Shown one piece after another: positions 36,648 through 48,834 of a stretch of DNA of 64,000 nucleotides. Numbering within the stretch: position 1 is the first letter of the stretch; each line of letters begins with the position of its first letter. The translations under genes were made by a program, and so were the position numbers. Below the pieces are notes generated by a model. It made no database searches, was not told the origin of the DNA, and saw nothing but the letters and a program-made list of their open reading frames with translations. The DNA comes from Ceratothoa steindachneri (lineage: Eukaryota; Arthropoda; Malacostraca; Isopoda; Cymothoidae), in assembly GCA_963969495.1 (NCBI GenBank), contig OZ018329.1, positions 145,075,521 to 145,139,520 of the forward strand, in the 5' to 3' direction.

Positions 36648-39620
36648 TTGTCGAAAGTGCTACCGAAAATAGATTTTGGAATGAAGTGGATAACTAGCGT
36701 GACGTGGCTGGAAGAATATGTGATGAGTATGTCCAGGATGGAAGGTATGATGTTCGTTGATCTGTTAGGTAGGTTTTCTGGTAAGAAAGAAATTTATGCG
36801 ATGGATGAACTACATTGGAGTAGGGATGGATTTTATGTATTATGGAAGGAGTATGATCGTGTTATTAGATCCTGAGTGGCCGGAAACTAGGTAGAAGTAG
36901 CGGTAAGGGGTGAGACAGTTAAAGTTAGAATGGTTGCCAGGAGATAGGGGTAAGGGATTTTTGGTTAAAAAGGTTCTTCAGGGAGAGGTGGGTTAGTTCT
37001 CACCAGAAAAATTCTCTTACTCTTATAAAAAAGAAGGATGTGATATTTATTTATATTACTGATGAGGAGAGAAATAAAAGGTATGACAGAATCTTGGGTT
37101 AATGAAGTAATATTTAGGGACAATAAAAGTGAACTTGATTTGCCAGGTTATAATATGTAGATTATCCAGATTACAGATAGGACTGGTTCAGGGTTAATTA
37201 TTTATGTTAAAATCAACATCATTTCAAATGTAAATAATTTAATATCACGGAATGAGGATCAGTATAAATAGGATGGTATATTTCGGTCTTACAAGTACCA
37301 CCGCGAGAAACTGGGCAAACTAATGAACGAATACCAAAAGAAATTAGTAAAGGATGTCGACTTGGAAAATAGGACTGGAGGAGATGGAGTAATTTGTAAT
37401 TTTATAAAATGGTTTGAGCATAATTCTTTTGTCAATTTGTTAATAAGCCAAATAATGGTGTCGGAATATATCTTGTTTAATACAATGATCATTTGGTTCA
37501 GAAATCTACCGTTAGGGAAGCTTTAGGAAAAGGGACTATCAGATAGTTGGTTTTAACTCGGGAATAGAGAAAGTTAGAATAACTGAAAAGTCTACGAAAC
37601 AAGGATTATGCAAAGCTTGAAACTTCATAAATTTAATTATTTGGGGTGTAGAAATGAGAGAAAAGAATGCAAATGGGATGTGGAAGAATTTTAAGCATGT
37701 ATTAAATTTAGACAAAAACCAATTAATCTCAATGGAGCCATTAGGAAGAGATATAGGAAAACATTATGGTGCACTCAGGAGATAGCTTGAAACATTCTCG
37801 GGAGAAAAGACCAGAAATTACATGTAATCTTGAAAGTTCTTTATTTATAAATTGAGCGAGAATTAGCGAAATGGGATTATAGAGAAAAGAAAAAGGGTGT
37901 CAGAATGTAAATTAGCTTAAAATAACAAGCAGAATCCAAGAAAGTTCTTTACCTATAATTAAATAAATACCAAACCTAGCAGAAATAAAATACTAATTAT
38001 TAAATAGGAAGACTTCATTGGAAAAACTAATGAGGAATTACCATTTTAATTTAGTATTTATAAATGAGAACCAAAACAAATTAATATATGGTACTGCATG
38101 GTCAGAGAAAAAGGTATTGACTGCCATTAGTGTAGATAGTAAAACCATTAAAATAAATGTAATTGAGTTAAATTTTAACAATGCCTGTGCCCCTGTTAAC
38201 TTTCAGTCTAGGACACTTAACCAAAGGTATAGAAATCGCAGTAACTCTTGAGAAGGTAGAGATTAGATCACGAGAGTATGGAGAAATACTTGATGATTGG
38301 AAATGAGCGAATGTGATGCCTATTTTCCAAAAGAAAATAAAAGAGGCTCAAATAACTTTAGACCAGTAAACTTTTCTCCGATACTTGTAAAATCCAAGAA
38401 AAAATAGTCCAAAAAGGGATTTGGGAACATTAAAAACCTAAAGGGTTAGTTAATCAATGATGCTGAAAATCTAGATCATGTCTAACAAATTTACTAGAAT
38501 TTCTAGATGTTTTAACAAAACAATTATATAGGATAGATAATGTAGATGTAGTTTAATTGTATTTTAGCAAAGCCTTGGACAAGGTTCCTCATAGAAGACT
38601 TCTTCAGTAATTAAAAAGTCTTGGGCTAACTGTGAGTGTTTCACGTTGCATAGCGAAAGGAGAGGGAACAGAGGGTGGTACGCTATGGAATAAAGTCAGA
38701 CTGGAGGGACATTATTGGTGGAGTGCCTGAAAGATGAGTTTTTAACCCATTATTTCCTGTAATACATATAAGTGAGCTTGGGGAGGCTGTTAATAGCAAA
38801 TTGTCCATTTTTGCTGATGACACCTAACTGGCAGACAGAGTAAAAGGAATCGTTAGGAATTTTATTCTGAAGAGGGATATAAATAAATTAGTATCATGAG
38901 CACAGAGGTCGCAGGTGAATTTCATTTGGCAGAAAGTTAAATCAATTAACATGGGGAGGGATAATAGGGAATATAGATAGCTAATGAATGGGTAACGTTT
39001 AAACTCAGAATAGAATGAGAAGGACAAGTGTAGTAAAATATGAGCCAGTATTGAGGCATGAAATCACTGCGAATAGAGATGATTGCTTCATTAAAGAAAT
39101 GGTAGTTATCAAATTATGAGTTTTTTCCGGAATTTCTATATCTTTCATGTCCGTCCCTATCTAAAGTATTGTATACAGAAATATCTCCCAAAACTTTGTA
39201 CATGATATTATTAACCTGCGTGAGTAAGTGCAAAGGAGAGCAATAAAGATGATACCATCACCGAGGCAATTGAATATGGAGATAGACTGAGGTTACTGAG
39301 AATGTTTTCTTTTGAGAGATGTTTGAGAGAAATATGAGTGAACTTTTTAAACTATTTCAGGGAGAGAGAAAATGAATGTTGCCAAATTCTTTGATATGAG
39401 TGGTAAAAATTAAATATTTAGAGTTGATTTGAGAAAATACTTTTCGCCAATAGTGTGGTAGTCTTGTAGAATAGATTATTGCAGGAAGTTTTGTGTAGTC
39501 CAAACTTAAATGTGTCCAGAGATAGGTGATATAAATGTATGGGAAAAAAAAGATAATGGCCGTTTTTGTTCTGTGTTTGGGCCAATGGACGTTTTAAAAT
39601 ATTGATGTATATATTGTAGC
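36648..39620 (+). pseudogene. CR1-like non-LTR retrotransposon relic, about 3 kb
   Basis: Collinear decayed remains of a LINE. First comes the end of an ORF1 esterase-like domain (36,648-36,872): FVDLLGRFSGKKEIY and LHWSRDGFYVLWKEYDRVI. Next is an AP-type endonuclease piece with MTESWVNEVI, LDLPGY and GLIIYVK (37,079-37,260), and further endonuclease/linker sequence to 38,250. The reverse transcriptase follows in several frames: NVMPIF (about 38,310), LTNLLEFLDVLTKQ (about 38,490), YFSKALDKVPHRRLL (about 38,560-38,605), and the active-site motif FADDT at 38,810-38,824. A C-terminal region matching the CR1 type (NRLLQEV, then a final short basic stretch) ends near 39,530. Stops and frameshifts throughout. 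In life such elements copy themselves through target-primed reverse transcription. The esterase ORF1 and SCLTNLLEFF-like RT motif favour the CR1/L2 group; the exact clade is not settled. Confidence 0.88.
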
Positions 39621-40780
39621 TTCATGATCTAGTTTTTAGCAAGCTTTGATTGGTGCTGCTTTAGAAGCAGTATTCCTGACGCAATCAAGTTGATGCAGTT
39701 TATATCAAAGATAGGTGCTTCCTGCAGAGGCTCTTTGATTGACTAGTGAACATTGATAGCCCCTTGTGGCTTTAATCATTGGTTGAATTAGGTTATGATA
39801 AAAATTAGATCAAGAAATACTTAAGTAGTGTTTGCCTTATAGTTTAAATTTGCTTAGAAGAACTTTAAATCTTTGTGGAAGTGTGCAGAAGCTTCTAAGT
39901 AAGTCAACAAAACTCCCAGGAATCTCATGAGACACTTTACCTATATGAATCCAAGGGCAAAAATCCACCTCGCAACAATTCTCGGTTCCGATCTTAATAC
40001 AAGTGATCAATCCAGTTCTCCGCTCACTAATTGTGAAAATAAGCTATTATGGTCTAAGTTTGATAGCATGCCATCACCATTGGCTGCTCTAAACTACTAA
40101 AATATGAGACCAGTAACCTTCTTTCTAACTAAATAAATAAGGAGCCACCTGGAAAGGACTAAATGTTGCTTTCATGGGGTGTTTTATTTTCGGTCGTGAA
40201 CAAAGAGTGGGTGCGTTTTGAAATAATTTGGTGTGGATTATCTGAGATCTCAATCTCTGAGATAAAAATGTTCACTTTCACTAAGGACCAACTAATTCTT
40301 TAATCAAGAGAAACCATTGTAGTAAGTTATCTGCTTATTTAATCCTTAGTGCCACACCAAACAAACTCACGTCAAACATATTCGAAGGTGAACAATACCT
40401 AGTAACAGTAAGCAAGCAAGACTCAATGGAGGAATTGTGAGTAATTAATAGGTTAACCCTTTACTGGCGGCTAACTAAATGAGCTGTCGAATTTGCGTGA
40501 CATTTAAAACTACATTGCTTCCGGTCGTAATTAGAAGTAAGTTCATGTCCGTTTTACTCTAAATGCACAGTGTGACGCTTTTTTGTGTTAAAAGGATCCC
40601 AAATAATACACGATTATTGAACAGTTTTAATTACAGCTAACAAAACGTGCTTACTTCATACAATAATTGGAATAGATTGTTTCAAAATTAAATTGAGCAT
40701 TTTTATAATTCATTCATATTAGAACATTCAAAACAAAACAATCGAAACAGGGAAATTGCACTCTAAACACTGCAAGTGCC
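39621..40780. other. AT-rich sequence, no gene seen
   Basis: No identifiable coding remains. The short inverted word GAGATCTCAATCTC near 40,245 is trivial. Confidence 0.5.
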
Positions 40781-42120
40781 ACCTTATTACTTATTGTGGA
40801 AAGCTTCGTCTTGCGATTTCACCGAGTGACTTGGCAACAGTTTTCCTGAGCTCGAAATGCGACACTTTATTTTCATGATTGACGTGATCCTAAAATTTAT
40901 AAGCTACAACAATTGCTCAGTTTAGGATATGAGAAAACAATTTTCATCACCATTTCTTTAATCTAAGTCTACACAATTAGGATAACACATGCGGTTACAT
41001 ACTTCCACACCACCCATGCCTATGTTTTACATTTTTATGGCGTAACACTTAGTCAATAACCTTTTTCTTTCATGTTTGTCTCTTCTCTCATTTTTTTTGC
41101 ACCGGAGAAACTCAGTAAAAGTCACTAGCCACCGTTACTGTACATTTGTCGTTCCATTGGACACAAAGACTGGTTCCGTCTCACCTGTGGTCGTTGGTCT
41201 CTCTATCAGTTTTCTTCATCTCTGTATCAGGAATTAGATGAAAACGTCCAGTTGGATTACTTGGACTGTTCCAGAGGCACGGACGTTTTTCATAGCTAAC
41301 TCTGTCAAAAGCTGTTCACTAGTGATGAAGTTGAAAACACTACGCGAGATTCATGCTTTTATAGAGGTTGAAGCGTCGTATTCACTACATGAGATCCCAA
41401 GTGACATGCTCTGCTGCTAACCTTTCCACAGTAAACTTCAAAATTATAAGGAAAGCCGTTCAAGCCACAAAACATCGTCACTTTGTAGCCGAATCTAGCA
41501 AGTTTCTTCTTTATGAAGTGCCTTGCGCTGTGCAGACCTTTGTAAGGAACCATCGATTAATCGATGCTTAGGAATTCGTGATATATTCCAAAATGTTCGC
41601 ACTATTTTCAACATCTCAAACAAGGGTAGAACTTTCGCTACTTTAGACTGCAACAAATTTTGATTATCAGCAAGATGCAAACATTGCTTGATCAGTTTGA
41701 CCCTGTCTCTCTTTTGTCGAAGATATGGATTTTCAAAGAGCAGTTCGTGAAACAGTAAGCATTTTTTGAGGGTAGTTATGGTAGAAACTTATCCAGAGTA
41801 GTCCTAAGAAATGGGACATTTCTTCTATGTCAACGCTAAATGTCTGATTCTTCTTATCTCTCTTATCATACACATTTGTTTGCTGTGTTATATGACTTAT
41901 CGTGTCGAGAGTAAAGAACATTAAAAAACAAAAAAATCCTTACCACTGTGCTGGAAGAGATCATATTGTGGTTGCAGCAATGTAATTCGTCCAGCAAAAT
42001 GCCTAAGGCGGGCAGATTCTGGAAAGGAAACAGCGCAAGCAATGAATCTCCATCGGGCTCTAGAATGTACATACTCATATTTTGAGTTGGATTTTTTTTA
42101 TCTATGTAAAGTTTCATGGC
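40780..42120 (-). pseudogene. piggyBac-like transposase pseudogene
   Basis: Minus-strand relic of a piggyBac-family (PGBD) transposase, which moves by TTAA-targeted cut and paste. Reading from high to low coordinate it shows HITQQTNVYDKRDKKN (the xxTNxYA motif, about 41,850-41,900), VDIEEMSHFLGLLWISFYHN (about 41,780-41,840), LHLADNQNLLQSKVAKVLPL (about 41,615-41,685), RLIDGSL then MVPYKGLHSA (41,520-41,575), and FGYKVTMFCGLNGFPYNFEV (about 41,430-41,490). It continues with NFITSEQLLTELAMKN then ASGTVQ (about 41,260-41,335), CVQWNDKCTV (about 41,140-41,180), MGGVE (about 41,010) and HFELRKTVAKSLGEIARRSF (about 40,800-40,860). The order matches an intact transposase from N- to C-terminus. The aspartate of the usual DNFFTS is lost (FNFITS), and stops and frameshifts occur throughout. 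TTAA-flanked termini were not identified. Confidence 0.9.
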
Positions 42121-43639
42121 AATAAATGTGTAAATATGATCGGGAATAGCGAAAATCTAAATATAGAAATCTGAAACAACGGAGCTCTTCAACTATAAAT
42201 TTTAGGCTTTGACGTTTCTTATAAAGGCTCATGACAAATCCATACAGTGAAGACAAGTCTTTAAATATATGTGTTTCATCACCATTTGTAGAGTTCAAAC
42301 TCTAGCTATGAGTTTCTTTTGTCCCTATTCATCTGTACTCTTTGAAGGTGATGAACCGCACTCCTCCGAACTCTTAGAACCAACAAGGTGTGTTCTCGCC
42401 TTTAGCTACATATCTTTGCCTAATACCATATTTGGTATTTTGGCTGGTAGTTTTCTCTATTCTCTTTGTTCCTCTCCTCATTTATTCTTTGTTTAAAGTA
42501 GAAATTATGAATGCAATCCATTCGTCTTTAAAATATAAGTAACGAAATATTGTTCTTGGCATTCTAATTATGAGTCTGATATGCCTATTATTGCTGTCTC
42601 ATGATTTATTGTTTCATTTCATTCGCTCGGTTCCGTTTGGAAGACAAATCTCAACTTGAAACAGCTGACGACAACGGCTATAGCTTCTATTTCTTTAAAA
42701 ATATCTGGATTATTTTTGTTTTACCTTATAAATTGCAAGTCAGTTTGAATTAAAAGCCGAAATTTTTGCAATGTATTAATTTATATGGCTGTAAACTTAT
42801 TAAAACTCAGGCGATTTAAATGTCAAATTTCTTAGCGACTCGAAATGTAATTTTTGGGTAATCTCTCAAATCTTGGGAGGGTTTTTGATGAAGATGAAAG
42901 TTTTAGAAATTTATTCCTAGAATTCGTGCAAAACAAAATTTAGGAATTATATTTTACAGTTTTTAATGAATAAATCCCTCGCGGTATTGTACATTCGACA
43001 GTTTTATTAATATGGTATGTTGTATGAGTTGTTTTTTGCGGGCATGATTATTTCTTCGATTCTCCATTGGCTATTTAATTTATCCTTTTTGTCTGTCGGA
43101 TCCTCTTACAAAGATCTTCCCATATTAGGGGTCCTCCAATGAGTGAAGAACGCTCGTTTACCCATTCATTTAGCCATTTCTAGAGATGTCCGTATGTTTA
43201 CCGGTTTGTATAAATCACATAATTTAGTGGGTGTTTGCTGGCTAAATGAAGTCTTATTTTCTATCAGAATAATTATGTAACATTTTTAATCAGTATTAAC
43301 ATTATGGAGAGTGTAGAAGAGATTGGAATTAACAGGAACGAAATTGACGCGTGGAAGAACTTCACCTGGGAACAACCTGGGATCGCCAAGACCAGAGATA
43401 AAGAAAGAAAGAAATTCTCCGTCCCAAAAATATCTCACTCTTTACTTTTCTTAGGTCGAGGTAAAGGAAAATGCCTCTTTTCTTATTAAAATGAGAATTT
43501 CTTTAGGGTTAATCTTTAAAGACAATTTATAAAGAGAATTTGTAAGTCTCTTAGGCTATTTGGAGTCATTAAAAGAGAATATTAAAAGGGATAAAGCGCT
43601 TATCCAAGTTTGTTTTTAGCGTGGGCGAAGGAGACCCAA
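42121..43639. other. AT-rich sequence, no gene seen
   Basis: The ORFs at 42,098-42,298 (minus), 42,269-42,496 (plus) and 43,304-43,489 (plus) lack recognisable domains. The first may include leftover N-terminal piggyBac sequence, but nothing diagnostic is visible. Confidence 0.45.
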
Positions 43640-43935
43640 TTAGAAATGAATAAAACTAAATTTCTCTTCATTTTACACATTTTAGTTAAGTTGCAATAGA
43701 ATTCCACATCCTAGCTTTTGCATAGACCGCTAGCACAGGGGGGTGCTATAAGCTTCTTATTACAGGCAACAGTTTCAACCCACTCTAGCTTGGCCCCTTA
43801 AGGGCACCCTCGCAAAATGCGCAGCCGCACTTAATTCTGTCAATGTTGATGGGGCCTACAACACAGGCTGTAGGGTCAAAGTTTTCTGCCTTAATCTCCG
43901 AAGCTGACGCAGCTGAGAGGTCATCTGCTCCCAAG
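43640..43935 (-). repeat. Unclassified dispersed repeat, copy C
   Basis: The reverse complement shares with copy A TGTTGTAGGCCCC, ATCAACATTG (A has GTCAACGTTG), CCCTGTGCTAGCGG and the flanking blocks in the same order. In plus orientation it reads GTTGCAATAGAATTCCACAT, CCGCTAGCACAGG, TTAATTCTGTCAATGTTGAT, GGGGCCTACAACACAGGCTG and GGTCAAAGTTTTCTGCC. It is closer to copy A than to copy B in the central block. A plus-strand ORF (43,843-44,058) and a minus-strand ORF (43,785-43,991) cross it by chance. Confidence 0.7.
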
Positions 43936-46017
43936 ATCCATAACAGCGAGAACATCAAACGAAATGGAAGCTGCATCGGAGAGGCAAACAATCCAATGAA
44001 ATTCAGCTGGCAAAACTATAATATCTCATATTTTGGTCCATATCCTACACGAATTTAAACGTATGGTAAGAATAGAATCCTATTTGTTGATGATTTTCGT
44101 TGGGGGTGGGGGTGGAATTTCTTTTTTCGCAGACGATGGACAACTGAATCTACTATGAGAGGAAGAAGAAAGAGAGACCCGATGTCAGACAAACTGTATA
44201 ACCTGGTTTAGAGTTGCCAAAGGCAAAAAATTACCCTGTTTATCATTCCTGCTTAGAAAAGAAACCGACAATCGACGAGGGCATTTTCACTTGGTGCAGA
44301 AAGAGTATCAAAATAACAGGTCTAAAAGTACTTACCTAATAAATGAAATAAAAGAGAGTTGAAAGAAAGAGTGTTCACTAATAGGAATAACTTTTAAAGG
44401 ATGTAAATGAATAAACAAGTGAGATATTCAAAGAACCAAAATCGCAAAACTAAATAAATAAATGAAACTTTTGATGAGAAATCGAGTCCCGGGTGACTTT
44501 ATTTTCTATATTTTCCGACTTTGCAATTGTAAGTGTATTTTCTCTAATTCAAATATATCGTTTACTACCTAAGACCCCAAACAATGTAAAAGGTAAAAGA
44601 CGAAAGTTTAAAAAATAATTAATATAGAAGCTCAAATCAAAAAGGGACAACAACAAAATAAAAGGTATTTCCTATTATTCTTAATTACCACTGGGTGGGG
44701 AAACAAATTTCACTCAAACATACCCTCACTACAACTAACAATATAATGAAAACAATTTATTTACTGTTTCTTTCTCACGTTACTTAGTTCTTATTGTCTT
44801 TTAACATTTTTACTCATTCAAATATAAATATATCAAAATGAGACAATCTAACACGTATTTTCTGCCCTATTAATTTTCTAAGTGTGGCGGAGGACAGCCG
44901 GAAAACGGTTGTCATTGAGGAACCTCAAGTTCTTGGCACACTGAGCAGAAGAACACGAGTCAAGGATAAACATAAATGATGAAATTTATAATCATGAAAA
45001 AACTGAATAAATTACAGAACAATGAAAACGAAAAGACAAAGGACGAGAATCAGGAGAAGACAATGGAAAAGAAACATTATTATTTAAATAAAAGTCTCTC
45101 AGACTTTTGAATTAAATAAATGAAGGGACTTCTGCCGTCTCGCTTTTTTAACATTTTATGTATGTAAAGTAAAATATGATTAATTATAAAACAGAAGTTA
45201 ATTGATTTTATTTATTCGAGTTCAGAATTTTCTCAGACGTTTCAAAATATTTAGTCGAGAATGTAAATATATTTGCTATTTTTTATCATACTTTTGATAT
45301 TTCTAAGAAGTTTCAAAGGAGTTAGTCGAGAAAGTGAGGCTCCTTTCCTTAGCTGAACTAGTTTTTTTAAAAAAAATTTATATTCAAGGGATAGTTAGAA
45401 GAATTAAGGGAAGAAAGTGGAATTAATTCTCTTTCATTGTTTTCTTTTTCATTTACTCATAATTGAGAAAAATGGCGTCATCTTTTATGATGCGGCTGCA
45501 GTTTTAAGACATAAAAAAACTTCTTTTTTTGTGACCCGCTTTAGTGTGAATACTACTCGCTGACGGAGGTGTGCAATACGGGGTTTCGATCCCTGCAAAC
45601 GAGCTGTCAGGTGGTTGGACATGGTGGGTATGAAGACGATCCACGACCGGGTGATGATGCCCTTCTTAAACACTTACGCCCAGGGAGAAAACGAAAAGGA
45701 CACGGGTTAAAGTCTAGCCATTAAGAAATCCCAATACGGCACAATCTTGGTCATCAAGGGCCACCACAGCCTCAAGGAAGGACTTTATCGAACCAGAATC
45801 GAGAGCATCTTAAAGGGGTGATGATTCCTACTTAACCTCCTTACAAAGAACTCCTATAATCCCAGAGCGGGATAAACAACTTTCACACGAGTACAACTTG
45901 ATATTTTTGCTCTTTCTGCTTTGTTCTGCTAAGATGCAAGATATTTGCTCGTCGACTTCCTCACTATTCTCGTCAGTTGTATTTTTCTGGATCCTCATCC
46001 CGGGATCCCCAGATCCA
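43936..46017. other. AT-rich sequence with one GC-richer patch, no gene seen
   Basis: Mostly A-rich, featureless sequence. The patch 45,530-45,830 is richer in G and C and includes GGGGTTTCGATCCCTG, which resembles the B box of a tRNA or tRNA-derived SINE with one extra T. No A box or foldable tRNA could be recognised. CTGGATCC, GGGATCCCCAGATCCAG and similar words make a local near-palindrome at 45,988-46,017. Confidence 0.4.
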
Positions 46018-46198
46018 GTCGACCTTAAGGAGTCTTATGCTCTTTGACTCCTCCTCGATACCTGGGCCATGAGGGAGTGGGGTAGGAAGGCTCTCTCAAT
46101 GGTGTTGTGCACACGCACGTCGTCTTTTCACCAGGTTATGGGGGCGACGGGCCTCGAACCAACGGCCTCGCACGACGCTCAATTCCCTTAAGGTCGAC
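46018..46198. repeat. 181-bp segment bounded by 13-bp perfect inverted repeats
   Basis: GTCGACCTTAAGG at 46,018-46,030 and its exact complement CCTTAAGGTCGAC at 46,186-46,198 enclose a GC-rich segment. Read from the right end on the minus strand, the sequence continues GGAATTGAGCGTCGTGCGAG and GTTGGTTCGAGGCCCG. The word GGTTCGAGGCC fits a Pol III B box, so a tRNA-derived head is conceivable. No target-site duplication is visible, and 13 bp alone is modest evidence for a mobile element. Confidence 0.45.
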
Positions 46199-47869
46199 GT
46201 CGAGTGGAGGAACTATAAATGAGAAAAAACCTTGAGTGCAGGTGAGAAGAAAAGAAACATAGTAAAGTCAAACAGGGTGTTTGTAGTGAAAGAAGGGAGA
46301 CAAGGAAATAGATAAAAACGCAATTATTTAACTCAATCAAAAATGGAAGAATGAATTAGATTTTTAAGTAATGAATATTGCCTTAGAAGACATAAAATGC
46401 TTCTTAAAGTTCCGAAATTTGTTCCAGATTTTCTGCAAACTATGTATAGTCAACTTAAGCGTTTTCCTCTGCGGCAAAAATGGTGTTTGGGAGCCGCTTG
46501 AAATTCCCGAAGGACAACATCAAAGTCTTTTAAGTTTTTCTTCATATCTTTTGGCTCGAAACGATCGTGAGCTATTTCTAGACAGAATTGTTAAACAGGA
46601 CGAGACGTTGTTTTATTGCAATATTTAGGGTAAAAATCATTGGCTTGATCACACACAAACTCACACCTTCCCTTAGACGTCGTATTGAAAAGCACAAAGT
46701 TTTCGATTTGGGGTGATATGAAAGGACTAATTTATTATGACCAATTCAATAATAAACCAACAGTTGATGCAGAGTTCTATTTTTCAACAATTGCTATGTT
46801 AAAATTATGCACTTGAACAAAATGGTTGTTCTCTGCTCAGGTAGGATGACGTCCTCCTCTTTCAAGACAATTCATGGTCAAGAATGGCGCGTTTGACCTC
46901 AGCAAAAAGTATTGTGTTAAATTTAAAAGTTTTTACTCATCCTGATTACTTCATCAATTTAATTCATTACACCATCACCTTAATGGTAATGTTTACACTG
47001 ATATGAAAGAGTGAAGAAAAAGATATCGAATGATATATTCCATCAAAACTGAATGAATTCTTCAAGAAATATATCCATTGATTAGTTAAACGTAGAAGTA
47101 GGAACCGTTAATCTTTAAGCCATTAAATATGTAACGGAAGCTAATTGTTACCTTATTAAGATAAAACAATACAGAAAACCTTTAATATATATAAAACTAT
47201 GTAAATATATAAATGGCAAACATCAAAAAGAGAAAAAAGAAAACAAATTAAACAAAATATTAGTATTAACTTAATACAAATTCTGTGTTTCATTAAAGTT
47301 TTCTGTTTTCTCATTATTTTGTCCTCTAACATTTTGGCAACATTTATCTTTATAGTTTCAACAGATTTAACGAGGCTTTAGCGCAAAAAAAACTTTTTTT
47401 GTTTTCTTTAATAATAATATAAAATAATGATTAAAGTTATCGCTTTAGCGTTACATTCTGCCACATTTCAAACGGATTAACAATTAATTACGCTGATGTC
47501 TGGTTAAACGATAAAAGAATATTGTCAATAATTCACTTGGCAACAAATTTTAACTTTTTGTTTGTTACGGACATGTGAATAAGTGTTTCTAATTAGTTCG
47601 AGGGCTCTGAATCCAAATTTGAAAACCAAAATTCTCTATCACGTCTAGATTTTGTGTAATGACCTCCACCCCAGTTTCGCTATTTGTTCTGATTAATAAA
47701 TAAAAAATGTTTTGATTTGGTAATTTTTTAATTTTTAAGCACAATATTTTAAAAGTGGAAGACCTTCCTTCTTTATTCTGGCTTAGGACAGAGAGTGGAC
47801 ATCACTAGCGAAATTACCCACTCTCCCTCCCAAGTTAAGAAGATTTTATTGTTTTGATTAAGTTTGTTA
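46199..47869. other. AT-rich sequence, no gene seen
   Basis: The ORF at 46,371-46,628 (85 codons) has no recognisable motif. Nothing else is notable. Confidence 0.45.
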
Positions 47870-48570
47870 TGCACTTAAAGTTTAAAGAAACTTTGCTTTA
47901 GCCTTCTCGTCTTTCTTTTGTGAGACATCAAAGTTTGTTTTTGTAAAGACCAGCAATAATCTCCCATCATATTTGGATTAAAATTTCCTTGGTACCTCGT
48001 CTACATAACCAGAATTTTTTGATGAAAGCGTTCAACATGTTCATCACTAACCGCTCCCAGATTTTAAGGAAAAGAATCGAGATGAGAATGCAGGAAATGC
48101 ATTTTAATTTACATTCTACATCCTATCTTTTCATAGTCTTCCGGAATTTATTTTTAATATTTGTCGGTAATTTAAAGATTTAAAACTGCCGAGAAAGTTT
48201 TCAGTGATTTCCACACAGGATGTCCATGCTTTGCCTTCCTTTTCATTGAGACAAAGTGAAGGAATCATCAGAAACAACTCTGCGAATTTGTGGTCCAGTG
48301 AAAACTTCAGCTTCTATTTTTTCATCAGTTAATGATCGTTTGAATTTGTTTTTCAAATATTGAAAGCCTTTACTTCTTTCATCCATACCATTCATAAAAT
48401 TTTTTCATTAGCCCTAATTTAATGTGAAGAGGTGGAAGATAAACTTTTTTGGATGTACTAGAGCATCATGCATAACATTATATTAGGGTGGTATAGAGCA
48501 CACACATCATACACTCGTCATAGTAACTTGAACAACTATTGTCCATAAAGTCGACAAAAGGAACACCAAA
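47870..48570 (-). pseudogene. Decayed copy 1 of a multi-copy arthropod ORF family (function unknown)
   Basis: In reverse complement, across several frames and in collinear order, this segment reads KKVYLPPLHIKLG then MKNF (about 48,395-48,460), MDERSKGFQYLKNKFKRSL (about 48,330-48,390), EVFTGPQIRRVVSDDSFTL (about 48,250-48,310), IKMHFLHSHLDSFP (about 48,060-48,105), SDEHVERFHQ (about 48,020-48,050) and NPNMMGDYCWSLQKQT (about 47,935-47,985). These are the conserved blocks (PPLHIKLG, GPQIR, HFLHSHLDxFP, GERFHQ, MMADYCW) of a protein family I recognise as very abundant in spider, crustacean and insect genomes and probably carried by a transposon. I know no established biochemical role. This copy has stops and frameshifts and lacks the N-terminal half. 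Confidence 0.8.
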
Positions 48571-48834
48571 AATACATTTGAAATTCAGGTCTCCTAATTC
48601 CAACTAGAATAGCCTTCCTCCCTAACTTTTCGATTTTACACATTTTCATCCGTCTCCAAACAAATTAACTCTTTACTCTACAGTCTACAGCAGATTTTAA
48701 CCCTAACCTAACATAGTCTAAGTTAGAAGGTGTGTGGGTTGGCTTCCATGCTGTCACATTCCCTGTTTGAAGTTGGCGGTTTGTAAGGGACTCCTTATGT
48801 CTTCAGGTCCTGCCTGGTTAAAGTTTAGTGGTCA
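48571..48834. other. Intergenic, no gene seen
   Basis: No recognisable content. AACCCTAACCTAAC near 48,706 is too short to be telomeric. Confidence 0.45.

Noticed and set aside
45560..45600. tRNA gene around GGGGTTTCGATCCCTG
   Set aside because: The B-box-like word has an extra base, and no A box or cloverleaf partner stems are visible upstream.
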